A stretch of 14,441 bases of DNA from JAUVAV01 sp965371665 (lineage in GTDB: Bacteria > Oederibacteriota > JAAXVQ01 > JAUVAV01). Each line of letters begins with the position of its first letter. The stretch's first letter is position 1. Shown here in pieces: positions 7,101 through 12,522 of this stretch. The translations under genes were made by a program, and so were the position numbers. The DNA is taken from NCBI GenBank assembly GCA_965371665.1, contig CBDUZI010000078.1, forward strand, positions 1 to 14,441, written 5' to 3'. Below the pieces are notes generated by a model. That model did no database searches and was not told where the DNA came from. It was given only the letters and a program-made list of their open reading frames with translations.

Positions 7101-9100
7101 TGACGGTAAATGAAAATTTTCTCGGGAATGAACCTGCCGACAGAACGTTTTTGGTGTCTGAGGCAGGCAATGATAGTGGCCGGTACTTTTGGCAATCCGT
7201 CAAACAGGAGTGGGAAATAGAAAAATCCGGAATGAAGGCGCCGTCTGCGCAAATCGTGGTTAATCCCGGAGATTATAAGGTCGGGAGGAGTTTGACGGAG
7301 GATGTGCGGAAATGGAAAGTAAGCAAAATATTGGGAAAGGCGAAAAAGGCAGGTTTGCTTACTAAAGATAAAAGCGGTATTTTAGAAGCTGCTATAAAAT
7401 CATTCTTTGAGGATAAAGAATTCATCAGCCGGGAAAACCTGACCGATAAGGAAGCGGAAGAGATTATCTGGAAAATGGTGAAGATGATTACCGGAAAGCA
7501 GGATCTCCTGAAAGAGTTTAAGGATATGGCGAACCGATTTTTCATTGAAAAGCTGCCGGACATGGAAGAGGTTATTAAAGCGGCGGACGATCCGCTCAAA
7601 AAGGCCGTGGAAATAAGCGCCCATGCCAATTTAATAGGCTTTGATTGGAGCATGGATCTGGCGGTGCAAGCCGCAGAGCATAAAGAAAGAGAGTATATGG
7701 AAAAAACTCTTAATACAATTCTTTATGTTGAACCGAAGATATATGAATATAAATACGAAGAGCTTAAGTCAAAAATTGAGTCGGCCAAAAATATTCTGTA
7801 TCTTTTAGACAATGCCGGAGAAGTTGTTTTTGATTTGCCGCTCATGAAAATGCTTGGGGAGAAAAATAAAGAAATAACCATAGTTGCAAAAGACTCGGCA
7901 GTATATTGCGATGTTACTTTTGAGGATGCGGTTGCGCTCTTTAAGCAGGAAAAGGTATTAAAGTTTTTGGGACAGAAAGATTTTTGCCGGATTATCCCCA
8001 CCGGATCAAGCATGCCGGGAATTGATCTGCGAAGGATGCCGCCGAGGGAATTCAACAAAGCTTGGGAGCAAGCCGGTCTGATTGTTAGCAAGGGCGAGGG
8101 AAATCACATGCTTGTGCTTATGAATGAGAATAACTTGCTTAAGGAAATAATTTCAGCGCTGGTAGCCAAAGAGCCCAGGCCGGTCGGGCTTCCTGAAGGC
8201 GCAAGGGATGCACTGGTAATTCGGCATTCTCCCGCTGCGAAGTCCACGACAAGTGCTTTTCCTGCCGCCGGCTTGGCGGTAATATTTTTCAGCCCCCTGG
8301 CCGCATTAACCGGATACAACCAGCCTATCTTAAGTAATCTGAATTCGATATTCGAATGTTTTCCAAGCGCGCATGTAATATGGCTTTTGGTGCTGGTTGC
8401 GGGTCTGGGTCTTTGGGCCGGCGCGCCAAGAGTTGGTGTAAGCCTGGCGAAGGCCGGAGAAATTCTGTCTCAGATTAAAATACGCAGAATCGCCAGGAAA
8501 CACTTTGAAATTTCCAACCTGGGCGAGGTCTCTTTCAAAGAGCTTTCCCGGAAGGAATATGGTTGGTGGACATGGATGAAGGGGCTGGTAGTGGGACATC
8601 ATCATCAAGATGAAACCGGGGCCGGGGTGGTATTTTGTCTGCCGGCCTATGTGCTCTCGCCCCTAAGCCGGGGCCGGGATGCCAAAACCGGCGTTATCTC
8701 CCGGATACGCTATATGCTGGCTCAGAAACTGGCCGCTAATATGGTGGCCTATCAGAACCGCCAATGCCGCCGTGAAATGCTGGTCAAGGATATGAAATTG
8801 CAAGCATTGCTTGAAGGAAAAACCGCCAATGCATGGTCCGGTCTTATACCGGGTATGGGATTGGTATTTACTGTGCGGGTGATGGAAAAAGGCGTTGGCT
8901 CATTTAGCATTACGCTGGCATCCTGGGGCCTGGTACTTGGTGGTTTGGCCGCAATGGTTTTAGGCTTGCCGGTCATACCGATCGCTTTGGCTGCCGGACT
9001 AGCAGTTGGCGCTTTGGCCTGGATATATGCGAGGCGGGTTGGCGAATTTCCGAAACGGAGGCCCCGGCTGCGCAGGTGGACCCTGCTGCAGGCAGCGTAG
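1130..9100 (+). CDS. Giant exported multidomain protein: ChaN/TraB-like domain, HEAT-like repeats, DUF89 phosphatase domain
   Basis: This is a 2656-residue ORF, numbered from ATG 1130. That start has no Shine-Dalgarno; ATG 1169/1172 (M14/M15) follow a GAAAG tract and fit the promoter better. Residues 47-64 are a hydrophobic signal-peptide core with a likely cleavage near TWA64. Residues 95-445 form an alpha/beta domain with VHVQDLH (104-110), VGVEGA (E138) and TGGFH (H424), resembling the ChaN/TraB/EreA type (inference). A hydrophobic stretch lies at 684-704. Eleven HEAT-like repeats cover about 785-1261. The middle (1261-2060) is not recognised except for a compact module around 1820-1960 (H1844, H1849, C1851). 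A DUF89/ARMT1-like domain spans about 2060-2335: DNAGE (2227-2231), DVT (2261-2263), KGEGN (2321-2325). In known DUF89 enzymes such residues bind a metal and hydrolyse phosphate monoesters. Hydrophobic stretches follow at 2378-2396, 2416-2431 and 2594-2637. The product is probably exported or membrane-anchored, and its function is unknown. The gene stands alone. The DUF89 call is firm; the whole-protein role is not. Confidence 0.9.
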   Translation: MIKHNFQISERKNMMRFIRRFKHNPDLWPPASMRKWHKPQRKVCAKIVSLLVSLTFVFPYLTWAFEPGSFHQAGLILFNNKPVEISKSLGTITQSFTGDSRLVVHVQDLHCNYEVQTNIAKIIDSLAGRHGLNLVGVEGAALPINVTRLSAFPLESVKRDTADYLVKQGRLTGAELYAALGRHAIRLEGIESPDLYEANWTSVMKFLNNESQGYICDLREMLDELKNGIYNGKLAGLDHKQQAFRQGNISLLKYAAHLYQYGRRQKLNLEAYPNLKAYVSKRRHLFSVQVDGDGLFRELDRLDRVLRSGMYTDRAQEEMDVLQRRLDIMEKLLNISAAPEELARFRAAPEGFRARKFLDYIARHNGQGELRTDAEVYVLDRYLEEAKEFYRAADERSLAFVENVLGRMEKHDTRIAMLVTGGFHTDEMASELKARGVSYVCVKPRIKHNDIANPYFDLLRNQRTPLEKLLAQNQNILALRISSPQSADPKKALEWSALPKDKKLFYRMLDVLFAQGMMAAGVREGNRTFAGLRAYFRKWVGKYVFRIALDLEKITGDEKAQTFIIPFSKQECLVIRPWEAPELEIPAVSRQIWSCKAAIVRGKAEDIQEMLSNENQEWIQGREAWASFSKNVLSALAESVVVLPGVRLVKMQRLVKTILGWVTSPAGLGRSLKAALRLMDKHPLAGAVIAIAAMVAGSMILSRLTGLPGLMAEMPNAEKLISLLLSGSSLAPVFVGMSRGKRLKKELTVLSPPYAEENITIPKIVNLEKTIKLLELVNRLMANLDTPDSDVLKKNAEVLRALAGAGLKTTEKISQYSLMKIAAKLDTPDSEVLKRIAEALKALAEAGLIDKEKAAENISLYYLDKVITKLDDSDRQTRLNAIGAIKAFAEAGLIDKEKIAEKNLPYLDEIITKLDTPDSEVFKGIAEVLKTLAEAGLIDKEQSAKNISPFLDKLILKLDNPDSYIFRNAAAALKVLAEAGLIDKEKTAKNISPYLDKLIVKLDNPDSCTCMNTAEALKALAKAGLINQEKAAGKISPHLKKLMSELTGSSSYVFSNTTQAFKALAEAGLIAKGKTAEQNSLYYLDELIAKSDSLDIEKLKGIAEVLKAFAEAGLIDKEKAAEKISPYLDKLIAHLARLDHYVFREAAEMLKALTAAGLIDQEKAAEKISPYLDDFVIKIDRLNSYSIEALQALANAEALKILAEAGLIDREKKAEQFSRSSDKLITNMLKMYDANKKIRSDARQMLKAFAEAGLIEIPYSNQDIEKFYANKNDAPLTNVLRAFTIKAYSLLNIKGKLSPGDAGYLGRLIKGEADREALIVLLDTIVYFTYRKSPQAQDWLDKQIKNILGKSRAGQLYISIDDRERLIIEFTSRSARPMSLMPFVVRQDIDPELRVFCIRGLARTGMIDSEYAEIFFKDKPTEAPERYLEIISQVYNELKDEISSDFIPPGILVERFKDARVDLETIRENHKAVEALKRCNDYRQLISGLANNEEWLLAYYCFSRPEFIYPGVAFISFERFKKIITGAFDNLSKVDDSVITVTFEKALIQAGVAGTEAEEITKSIIKGGPPLPKKSKYRNEKDGRFIPVEINAKKRMISRQPEVKQSGENFESAKESIMKILKINYLINGITRGVEKIVDEDERERIKKEFDKILESLSRTVNTEETLKKLIAVAVNHQIYTDSADGIEKRLEAHVRGIVKKADRARYSGFIREKGREEEFGFMLNITSLSAAMDRLIKSFNGYKKNGKLTDMEKKVLSEEKDQGSEKITAQDMLRIIFRGIEEKANIQNKILKGIFSASLENLIISFRNYGAIFGETDRGMGLNDPVVYLDFADKRNIFEVLKHSDGAHSCRTSDPKINQKYVANYNIYKANADRWSLDMPTMFFQISTRPRGGVQLGWLEIWLGLDKDGLPFIGSTYIFLAPGYQSNELSDAICDELEEIFRPLKISKLAQLKEDHISSNALMPPDSYEEKTLEGFRRLESLKLAPGENMTVNENFLGNEPADRTFLVSEAGNDSGRYFWQSVKQEWEIEKSGMKAPSAQIVVNPGDYKVGRSLTEDVRKWKVSKILGKAKKAGLLTKDKSGILEAAIKSFFEDKEFISRENLTDKEAEEIIWKMVKMITGKQDLLKEFKDMANRFFIEKLPDMEEVIKAADDPLKKAVEISAHANLIGFDWSMDLAVQAAEHKEREYMEKTLNTILYVEPKIYEYKYEELKSKIESAKNILYLLDNAGEVVFDLPLMKMLGEKNKEITIVAKDSAVYCDVTFEDAVALFKQEKVLKFLGQKDFCRIIPTGSSMPGIDLRRMPPREFNKAWEQAGLIVSKGEGNHMLVLMNENNLLKEIISALVAKEPRPVGLPEGARDALVIRHSPAAKSTTSAFPAAGLAVIFFSPLAALTGYNQPILSNLNSIFECFPSAHVIWLLVLVAGLGLWAGAPRVGVSLAKAGEILSQIKIRRIARKHFEISNLGEVSFKELSRKEYGWWTWMKGLVVGHHHQDETGAGVVFCLPAYVLSPLSRGRDAKTGVISRIRYMLAQKLAANMVAYQNRQCRREMLVKDMKLQALLEGKTANAWSGLIPGMGLVFTVRVMEKGVGSFSITLASWGLVLGGLAAMVLGLPVIPIALAAGLAVGALAWIYARRVGEFPKRRPRLRRWTLLQAA
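3482..4915 (+). repeat. Tandem coding repeats, about 132 bp, encoding HEAT-like helical repeats
   Basis: Eleven copies of an AEAGLIDKEK-type core recur. The GCAGG inside each copy starts at 3542, 3665, 3800, 3932, 4064, 4196, 4328, 4463, 4595, 4742 and 4883. Six of the ten steps are exactly 132 bases (44 codons); the others are 123, 135, 135, 147 and 141. The consensus is two helices, xxLDKLIxKLDxPDS and AEALKALAEAGLIDKEKAA. Some copies are almost identical in DNA: a 26-base stretch at 4481-4506 recurs at 4613-4638, pointing to recent tandem duplication. Such solenoids usually serve protein binding. Confidence 0.85.
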
Positions 9101-9133
9101 TTTTTCAGGCCAGGGATGGACAATTGTCTTAAA

Positions 9134-9203
9134 CGGGAATCCAGAAAAAGCATTGTAATATAAGTAGTATGCGTCCTGGATTCCGGCTTTCGCCGGAATG
9201 ACG
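9134..9203. repeat. Inverted pair of REP-like repeats between the giant gene and htpG
   Basis: A forward half copy ending CGGGAATCCAG (9134-9144) is followed by a full reverse copy, CCTGGATTCCGGCTTTCG and CCGGAATGACGG (9175 onward). No typical hairpin plus T-run terminator is seen after the giant gene, so this structured pair may do that job (inference). A 10-bp palindrome, GACAATTGTC, lies just upstream at 9119-9128. Confidence 0.75.
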
Positions 9204-9239
9204 GGAGGTTTTACTACTGTCTGAATTGCAGTTAAAAAA

Positions 9240-9258
9240 CCTGCCAAAACTTGACAGG
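9240..9258. promoter_or_regulatory. Inverted repeat overlapping the htpG -35 box, possible operator
   Basis: CCTGCCAA, 3 bases, TTGACAGG: seven of eight arm positions pair. It covers the whole -35 element, so a bound repressor would block RNA polymerase. It does not resemble the CIRCE heat-shock operator (TTAGCACTC arms). It could be chance. Confidence 0.4.
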
Positions 9259-9279
9259 TGAAGGCGAATTTGCTAACAT
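9251..9279 (+). promoter_or_regulatory. Promoter of htpG (extended -10 type)
   Basis: TTGACA (9251-9256), a 17-base spacer and TAACAT (9274-9279) with TG at 9271-9272 as an extended -10. The start of transcription would fall near 9286, giving a leader of about 30 bases with GAGGTG (9305-9310) as ribosome-binding site. This is the housekeeping-sigma pattern, not an RpoH-type promoter. Confidence 0.75.
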
Positions 9280-9315
9280 TTCAGGCTTTCAAAAAATCAA
9301 AGATGAGGTGACTTG

Positions 9316-11253
9316 ATGACGGATCAGTCTGCGCCGGTTAAAGAAAATTACGAGTTTAAAACCGAGGTCCATCAATTAATGGACCTGGTGATTAATTCAC
9401 TCTATTCCCACAAAGAAATTTTTATGCGTGAATTGCTATCCAATGCTTCGGACGCGATTGACTGTATCCGCTATAAGTCTCTGACGCAGCCGGATCTGGC
9501 GGAGAACGATTCCCATTGGAAAATAAAAATAACTCCGGATGAGAAGGCCCATACGCTTACCATCTCGGATAATGGTATCGGCATGACCCACGACGAAATC
9601 ATTCAAAATCTGGGGACGATAGCCAAGTCCGGAACCCGGGAATTTCTTAACACTATCCGGGAAAATAAAGGAGATGTTAATTTGATCGGCCAGTTTGGAG
9701 TGGGGTTTTATTCCTCCTTCATGGCAGCCGATAAGGTTGAAGTGATTACGCGGGCACCTCAGGCCCAAGCGTATAAATGGTCATCCGACGGCCCCGGAGG
9801 ATTCCATCTGGAAGAGACGGAAAAGACCGGACGGGGAACCGATATTATTTTACATTTAAAAAAAGAGAGCCGTGATTATTTGCAGGAGTATGAAATCCGC
9901 GGATTGGTGAAAAAATATTCCGATTTCATAGAATTTCCCATTGTTATGGACGTGGAACGGGAAGTGCCGCCGGAACCGTCCGAGGATAAAGCCGAAGCCA
10001 CGCCCAAACCGGAAAAGAAAATCGTGGAAGAAACCTTGAACTCCCGGCAGGCCCTATGGGCCAAACCGAAGAACCAGGTTAAGCCGGAGGAATATAACGA
10101 GTTCTACCAGCATATTGCGCATGACTTTAATGATCCGCTGGAGACCATTCATTATAAAGCCGAAGGCACGATTGAGTTTAAAGCTCTGCTTTACATTCCC
10201 CAGAAAGCGCCCTTTGACCTGTTTGTACGAGATGCGGACAAAGGCATTCATTTATATATTAACCGGGTTTTTATAATGAATGACGCCAAAACGCTCCTGC
10301 CGAATTATTTGCGTTTTATCAAAGGCGTGGTGGATGCCGGCGACCTGCCGCTTAATGTCTCGCGCGAGATTTTACAACAGGATGCCAATCTGGAGAAAAT
10401 TCGCAAGAACCTGGTTAAAAAAATACTGGGAACGCTCCAGGCCATGCGCGAGAAGGAGTATGATAAATACCTGACATTTTATAAAGCCTTTGGACAGGTT
10501 TTGAAGGAAGGCCTTCACCTTGATCCGGGAAATAAAGAAGCGATCGCGAAACTGCTGTTATTTGAATCCACTAAAGCGGAGGCGGGTATCTACCGCTCGC
10601 TGGACAGCTATCTTCAGGATATGCCCGAAACCCAAAAGAGTATTTATTACATTTTAGCGGAAGACCGGGGTGTTGCTTTAGCCTCTCCATATTTAGAGGT
10701 TTTTAAGAGCAAAAACATAGAAGTCCTGATCATGACCGAGAACATCGATGAGTGGATAGTCCAATCGCTCGTGGAGTATAAGCAAAAGCCGCTTAAATTC
10801 GTGGGCAAAGGGGAGTTGGACCTGGGTGAAAGCGCCAAGCAGCAGCCGGAGGAAGAAAACCAGGAAAAGAAAGCCGGGTACCATGATCTGATGGAATTAA
10901 TGAAAACTAAGCTGGCGTCGGAAATCAAGGAGGTGCGTTTTTCACAACGCTTAACGGACAGTCCGGCCTGCCTGGTGCTGGATGAGATGGGGATGAGTAA
11001 GCACATGCAGGACTTATTTAAGGCGGCCGGCCAGGAAATGCCGGCGCAAAAAAATATCCTGGAGATCAATGCCCAGCATGCTCTGATAGAAAAAATGAAC
11101 GCCCTTTTCCAATCCGATAAAGATTCTCCGGAGTTGTCGGATTATATTGATTTGCTGTATGACCAGACCCTGCTGACAGCCGGGTATAAAATTAAGGATC
11201 CGGTGGGCTTTTCGCAGCGGGTAACCAAGCTGATGGTTAAGGTGGGGCATTAG
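9316..11253 (+). CDS. htpG: Molecular chaperone HtpG (bacterial Hsp90)
   Basis: This is an ATP-dependent cytosolic chaperone that works as a dimer, helping to remodel and fold client proteins. The 645-residue product has normal family length. The N-terminal GHKL ATPase domain is complete: RELLSNASDAID with E39, N43 and D46, SDNGIGM with D85, and the lid glycines GQFGVGF (125-131). A charged, proline-rich linker follows at about 215-240. The middle domain carries the catalytic-type Arg350 in LPLNVSREILQQ. The C-terminal dimerisation domain is intact and ends KLMVKVGH. I chose ATG 9316 over the adjoining TTG 9313 because GAGGTG lies five bases upstream of it. The gene has its own promoter. The next sequence is a CutA fragment that begins at its stop codon. 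No missing residues were seen and identification is secure. Confidence 0.97.
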   Translation: MTDQSAPVKENYEFKTEVHQLMDLVINSLYSHKEIFMRELLSNASDAIDCIRYKSLTQPDLAENDSHWKIKITPDEKAHTLTISDNGIGMTHDEIIQNLGTIAKSGTREFLNTIRENKGDVNLIGQFGVGFYSSFMAADKVEVITRAPQAQAYKWSSDGPGGFHLEETEKTGRGTDIILHLKKESRDYLQEYEIRGLVKKYSDFIEFPIVMDVEREVPPEPSEDKAEATPKPEKKIVEETLNSRQALWAKPKNQVKPEEYNEFYQHIAHDFNDPLETIHYKAEGTIEFKALLYIPQKAPFDLFVRDADKGIHLYINRVFIMNDAKTLLPNYLRFIKGVVDAGDLPLNVSREILQQDANLEKIRKNLVKKILGTLQAMREKEYDKYLTFYKAFGQVLKEGLHLDPGNKEAIAKLLLFESTKAEAGIYRSLDSYLQDMPETQKSIYYILAEDRGVALASPYLEVFKSKNIEVLIMTENIDEWIVQSLVEYKQKPLKFVGKGELDLGESAKQQPEEENQEKKAGYHDLMELMKTKLASEIKEVRFSQRLTDSPACLVLDEMGMSKHMQDLFKAAGQEMPAQKNILEINAQHALIEKMNALFQSDKDSPELSDYIDLLYDQTLLTAGYKIKDPVGFSQRVTKLMVKVGH

Positions 11254-11480
11254 CCGCCTGTGTCAATCGGATTCCCGGAGTAATATCAGTTTATGCCTGG
11301 CAAGGGAAAATAGAACAGGCTACGGAAGAACTTTTAATGGTTAAAACCCGGCAAAACTTGATTGCAACGGTTAGCCAAAGAGTGAAAAGCCTGCACCCGT
11401 ACGAAGTCCCGGAGATAGTGGCTTTGCCGATTACCGGAGGATCGGAAGCTTATCTAAAATGGCTGGCAGGAGAGACCTAG
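11250..11480 (+). pseudogene. cutA: N-terminally truncated CutA1-family protein (divalent-ion tolerance)
   Basis: Codons from 11250 read LAACVNRIPGVISVYAWQGK, then EELLMVKTRQNLIATV, VKSLHPYEVPEIVALPITGG and YLKWLAGET before TAG at 11478-11480. These are the conserved C-terminal two thirds of CutA1, a small trimeric ferredoxin-like-fold protein named for copper tolerance. About 30 N-terminal residues (the first strand and helix) are missing. The frame closes upstream at a stop at 11238-11240 inside htpG, and the first in-frame ATG (11337) would leave only 47 residues. HtpG's own C-terminus looks complete, so the join at the htpG stop suggests a deletion that brought cutA's remainder against htpG. 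Sequence conservation in the surviving part is high, so loss looks recent. Expression by read-through or a non-standard start is possible but unsupported. Confidence 0.85.
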
Positions 11481-11651
11481 GCGGCTCCGGCCGATTAATT
11501 CCCGCAAGCCTGGATTCCTGCCGGAGCATGACTCCGCTTGTGATTCCCCGTAATCAGCTTAAGGGCCGCTCTCTGGGGAGGACCCTGCCTATCAGTGTGC
11601 CTTGAAAAACTTTGCAATAGAAGGACCAAGCCGCTTGAGTTTATTTAATTA
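11481..11651. other. Intergenic stretch after the cutA remnant
   Basis: No gene seen. It contains a degenerate REP-like sequence at 11509-11532 and otherwise unremarkable sequence. No convincing hairpin plus T-run terminator for htpG is visible. Confidence 0.4.
11509..11532 (-). repeat. Degenerate REP-like repeat, reverse orientation
   Basis: CCTGGATTCCTGCCGGAGC followed by ATGAC resembles the 9175-9203 unit with several changes and a lost central hairpin. The assignment rests on the conserved CCTGGATTCC end. Confidence 0.4.
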
Positions 11652-11804
11652 CTCGACTTTGGCAAATTTAAGCTTTGCTGGCTTATTCGTCACCCCGGTG
11701 AAAACCGGGGTCCAGAAAATCCTTTAAAATCAATATTCCTGGATATCGGCTTTCGCCGGTATGACGGCAAAAACAGACGAAAAAGCAAGTTTGCCAAAAT
11801 CGAG
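11652..11804. mobile_element. MITE-like non-coding element with terminal inverted repeats
   Basis: The left end CTCGACTTTGGCAAATTT (11652-11669) pairs with the right end at 11787-11804 over 16 of 18 positions. The 7-base direct repeat TTAATTA flanks it at 11645-11651 and 11805-11811, as a target-site duplication would. Inside are a forward REP unit (11689-11715) and a reverse REP unit (11739-11768). It is too short to encode a transposase, so any movement would need one supplied in trans. The right arm recurs, inverted, at 118-170. TTAATTA is nearly palindromic, so the duplication is suggestive only. Confidence 0.65.
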
Positions 11805-11822
11805 TTAATTAAAGAAAAAAAA

Positions 11823-11851
11823 TTGACCTTATATTATACAAAGCGTATAGT
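11823..11851 (+). promoter_or_regulatory. Promoter of the tetR-tolC-hlyD operon
   Basis: TTGACC (11823-11828), a 17-base spacer and TATAGT (11846-11851). Alternative -10 boxes TATACT (11852-11857) and TATAAT (11862-11867) lie just downstream. The -35 begins 12 bases after the last base of the MITE-like element's flanking repeat. Confidence 0.7.
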
Positions 11852-11866
11852 TATACTATAGTATAA
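11851..11866. promoter_or_regulatory. Perfect 16-bp palindrome, likely TetR-family operator
   Basis: TTATACTATAGTATAA is a perfect inverted repeat touching the -10 box and covering the expected transcription start. TetR-family repressors typically bind such palindromes at their own promoters, so autorepression of the efflux operon is the natural reading. Confidence 0.65.
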
Positions 11867-11883
11867 TTAAAGGATGTGATCAA

Positions 11884-12513
11884 ATGACCAGGCCTTCCCG
11901 CGCAACTGACCGCAAGTTAATTAAAGCCGCCCTGGACTTGGTTCCTCAGACCGGATTTTCCGGACTCAAACTTCGCCAGGTGGCGGCCCGGGCCGGAGTG
12001 AACCTGGGCATGTTTCATTATCATTTCAAGACCAAACAGGAATTTCTCAGGCAGGTAATGCAGGAGTTTTACGAGGCTTTCTATCTTAATTTCACTCTGA
12101 AAACTTCTTCCGGGACCGATCCTCGGGAGCAGCTGCGCCAAGCGGTGTTTACGCTGGGTCTCTTCGTGAGAGACAACCGCAAGCTGATGCTGGCCCTGGG
12201 CCGGGATCTTATGAATAATTATCAGCCGCTGGTGCATTTTATGGAGGACAATTTCCACCGGCATCTTTTTATTCTAATTGATCTCATAAAGCAGTGCCAA
12301 AAGCAGGGGTTGATGGTTAAATTGCCTATACCGATAGTGATACCTTTTATTCTCGGCAGCCTGGCAGGGCCGAATATGGTAGTAGCTGTACTGGAAGGTA
12401 TCCGGGTCAAGCCCTCGTATGCAATTATGAAGAAAGCGATCATGCCCATGGTGATATCAGATAAGGCCATGAGCCAACGAGTGGATTTGGCGCTAAAGGC
12501 TTTGAATAAATAG
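11884..12513 (+). CDS. TetR/AcrR-family transcriptional regulator
   Basis: This 209-residue DNA-binding repressor-type protein has normal family length. The N-terminal helix-turn-helix is clear: GFSGLKLRQVAARAGVNLGM (24-43) followed by FHYHFKTKQEFL, the classical TetR recognition-helix signature. The C-terminal part (about 60-209) is a helical ligand-binding and dimerisation domain without a recognisable subfamily. AAAGGA (11869-11874) is the ribosome-binding site, nine bases before ATG 11884. Nine bases separate its stop from the TolC-family gene, so it is probably first in the operon with the efflux genes. The palindrome at 11851-11866 suggests it represses itself and the operon until a substrate of the exporter binds. 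The ligand cannot be told from sequence. Confidence 0.93.
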   Translation: MTRPSRATDRKLIKAALDLVPQTGFSGLKLRQVAARAGVNLGMFHYHFKTKQEFLRQVMQEFYEAFYLNFTLKTSSGTDPREQLRQAVFTLGLFVRDNRKLMLALGRDLMNNYQPLVHFMEDNFHRHLFILIDLIKQCQKQGLMVKLPIPIVIPFILGSLAGPNMVVAVLEGIRVKPSYAIMKKAIMPMVISDKAMSQRVDLALKALNK

Positions 12514-12522
12514 GGGGATGTT

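Noticed and set aside
9240..9316. CIRCE/HrcA operator or RpoH promoter at htpG
   Set aside because: The inverted repeat lacks the TTAGCACTC/GAGTGCTAA arms, and the promoter boxes fit the housekeeping sigma factor instead.
11337..11480. Short functional CDS starting at the internal ATG of the CutA remnant
   Set aside because: It would be 47 residues starting within the CutA fold, with no Shine-Dalgarno sequence upstream, so a gene fragment is the simpler reading.
11689..11768. CRISPR or attC site made of the palindromic units
   Set aside because: Only two units in opposite orientation are present, embedded in an element with terminal inverted repeats; no integron integrase or Cas gene is nearby.
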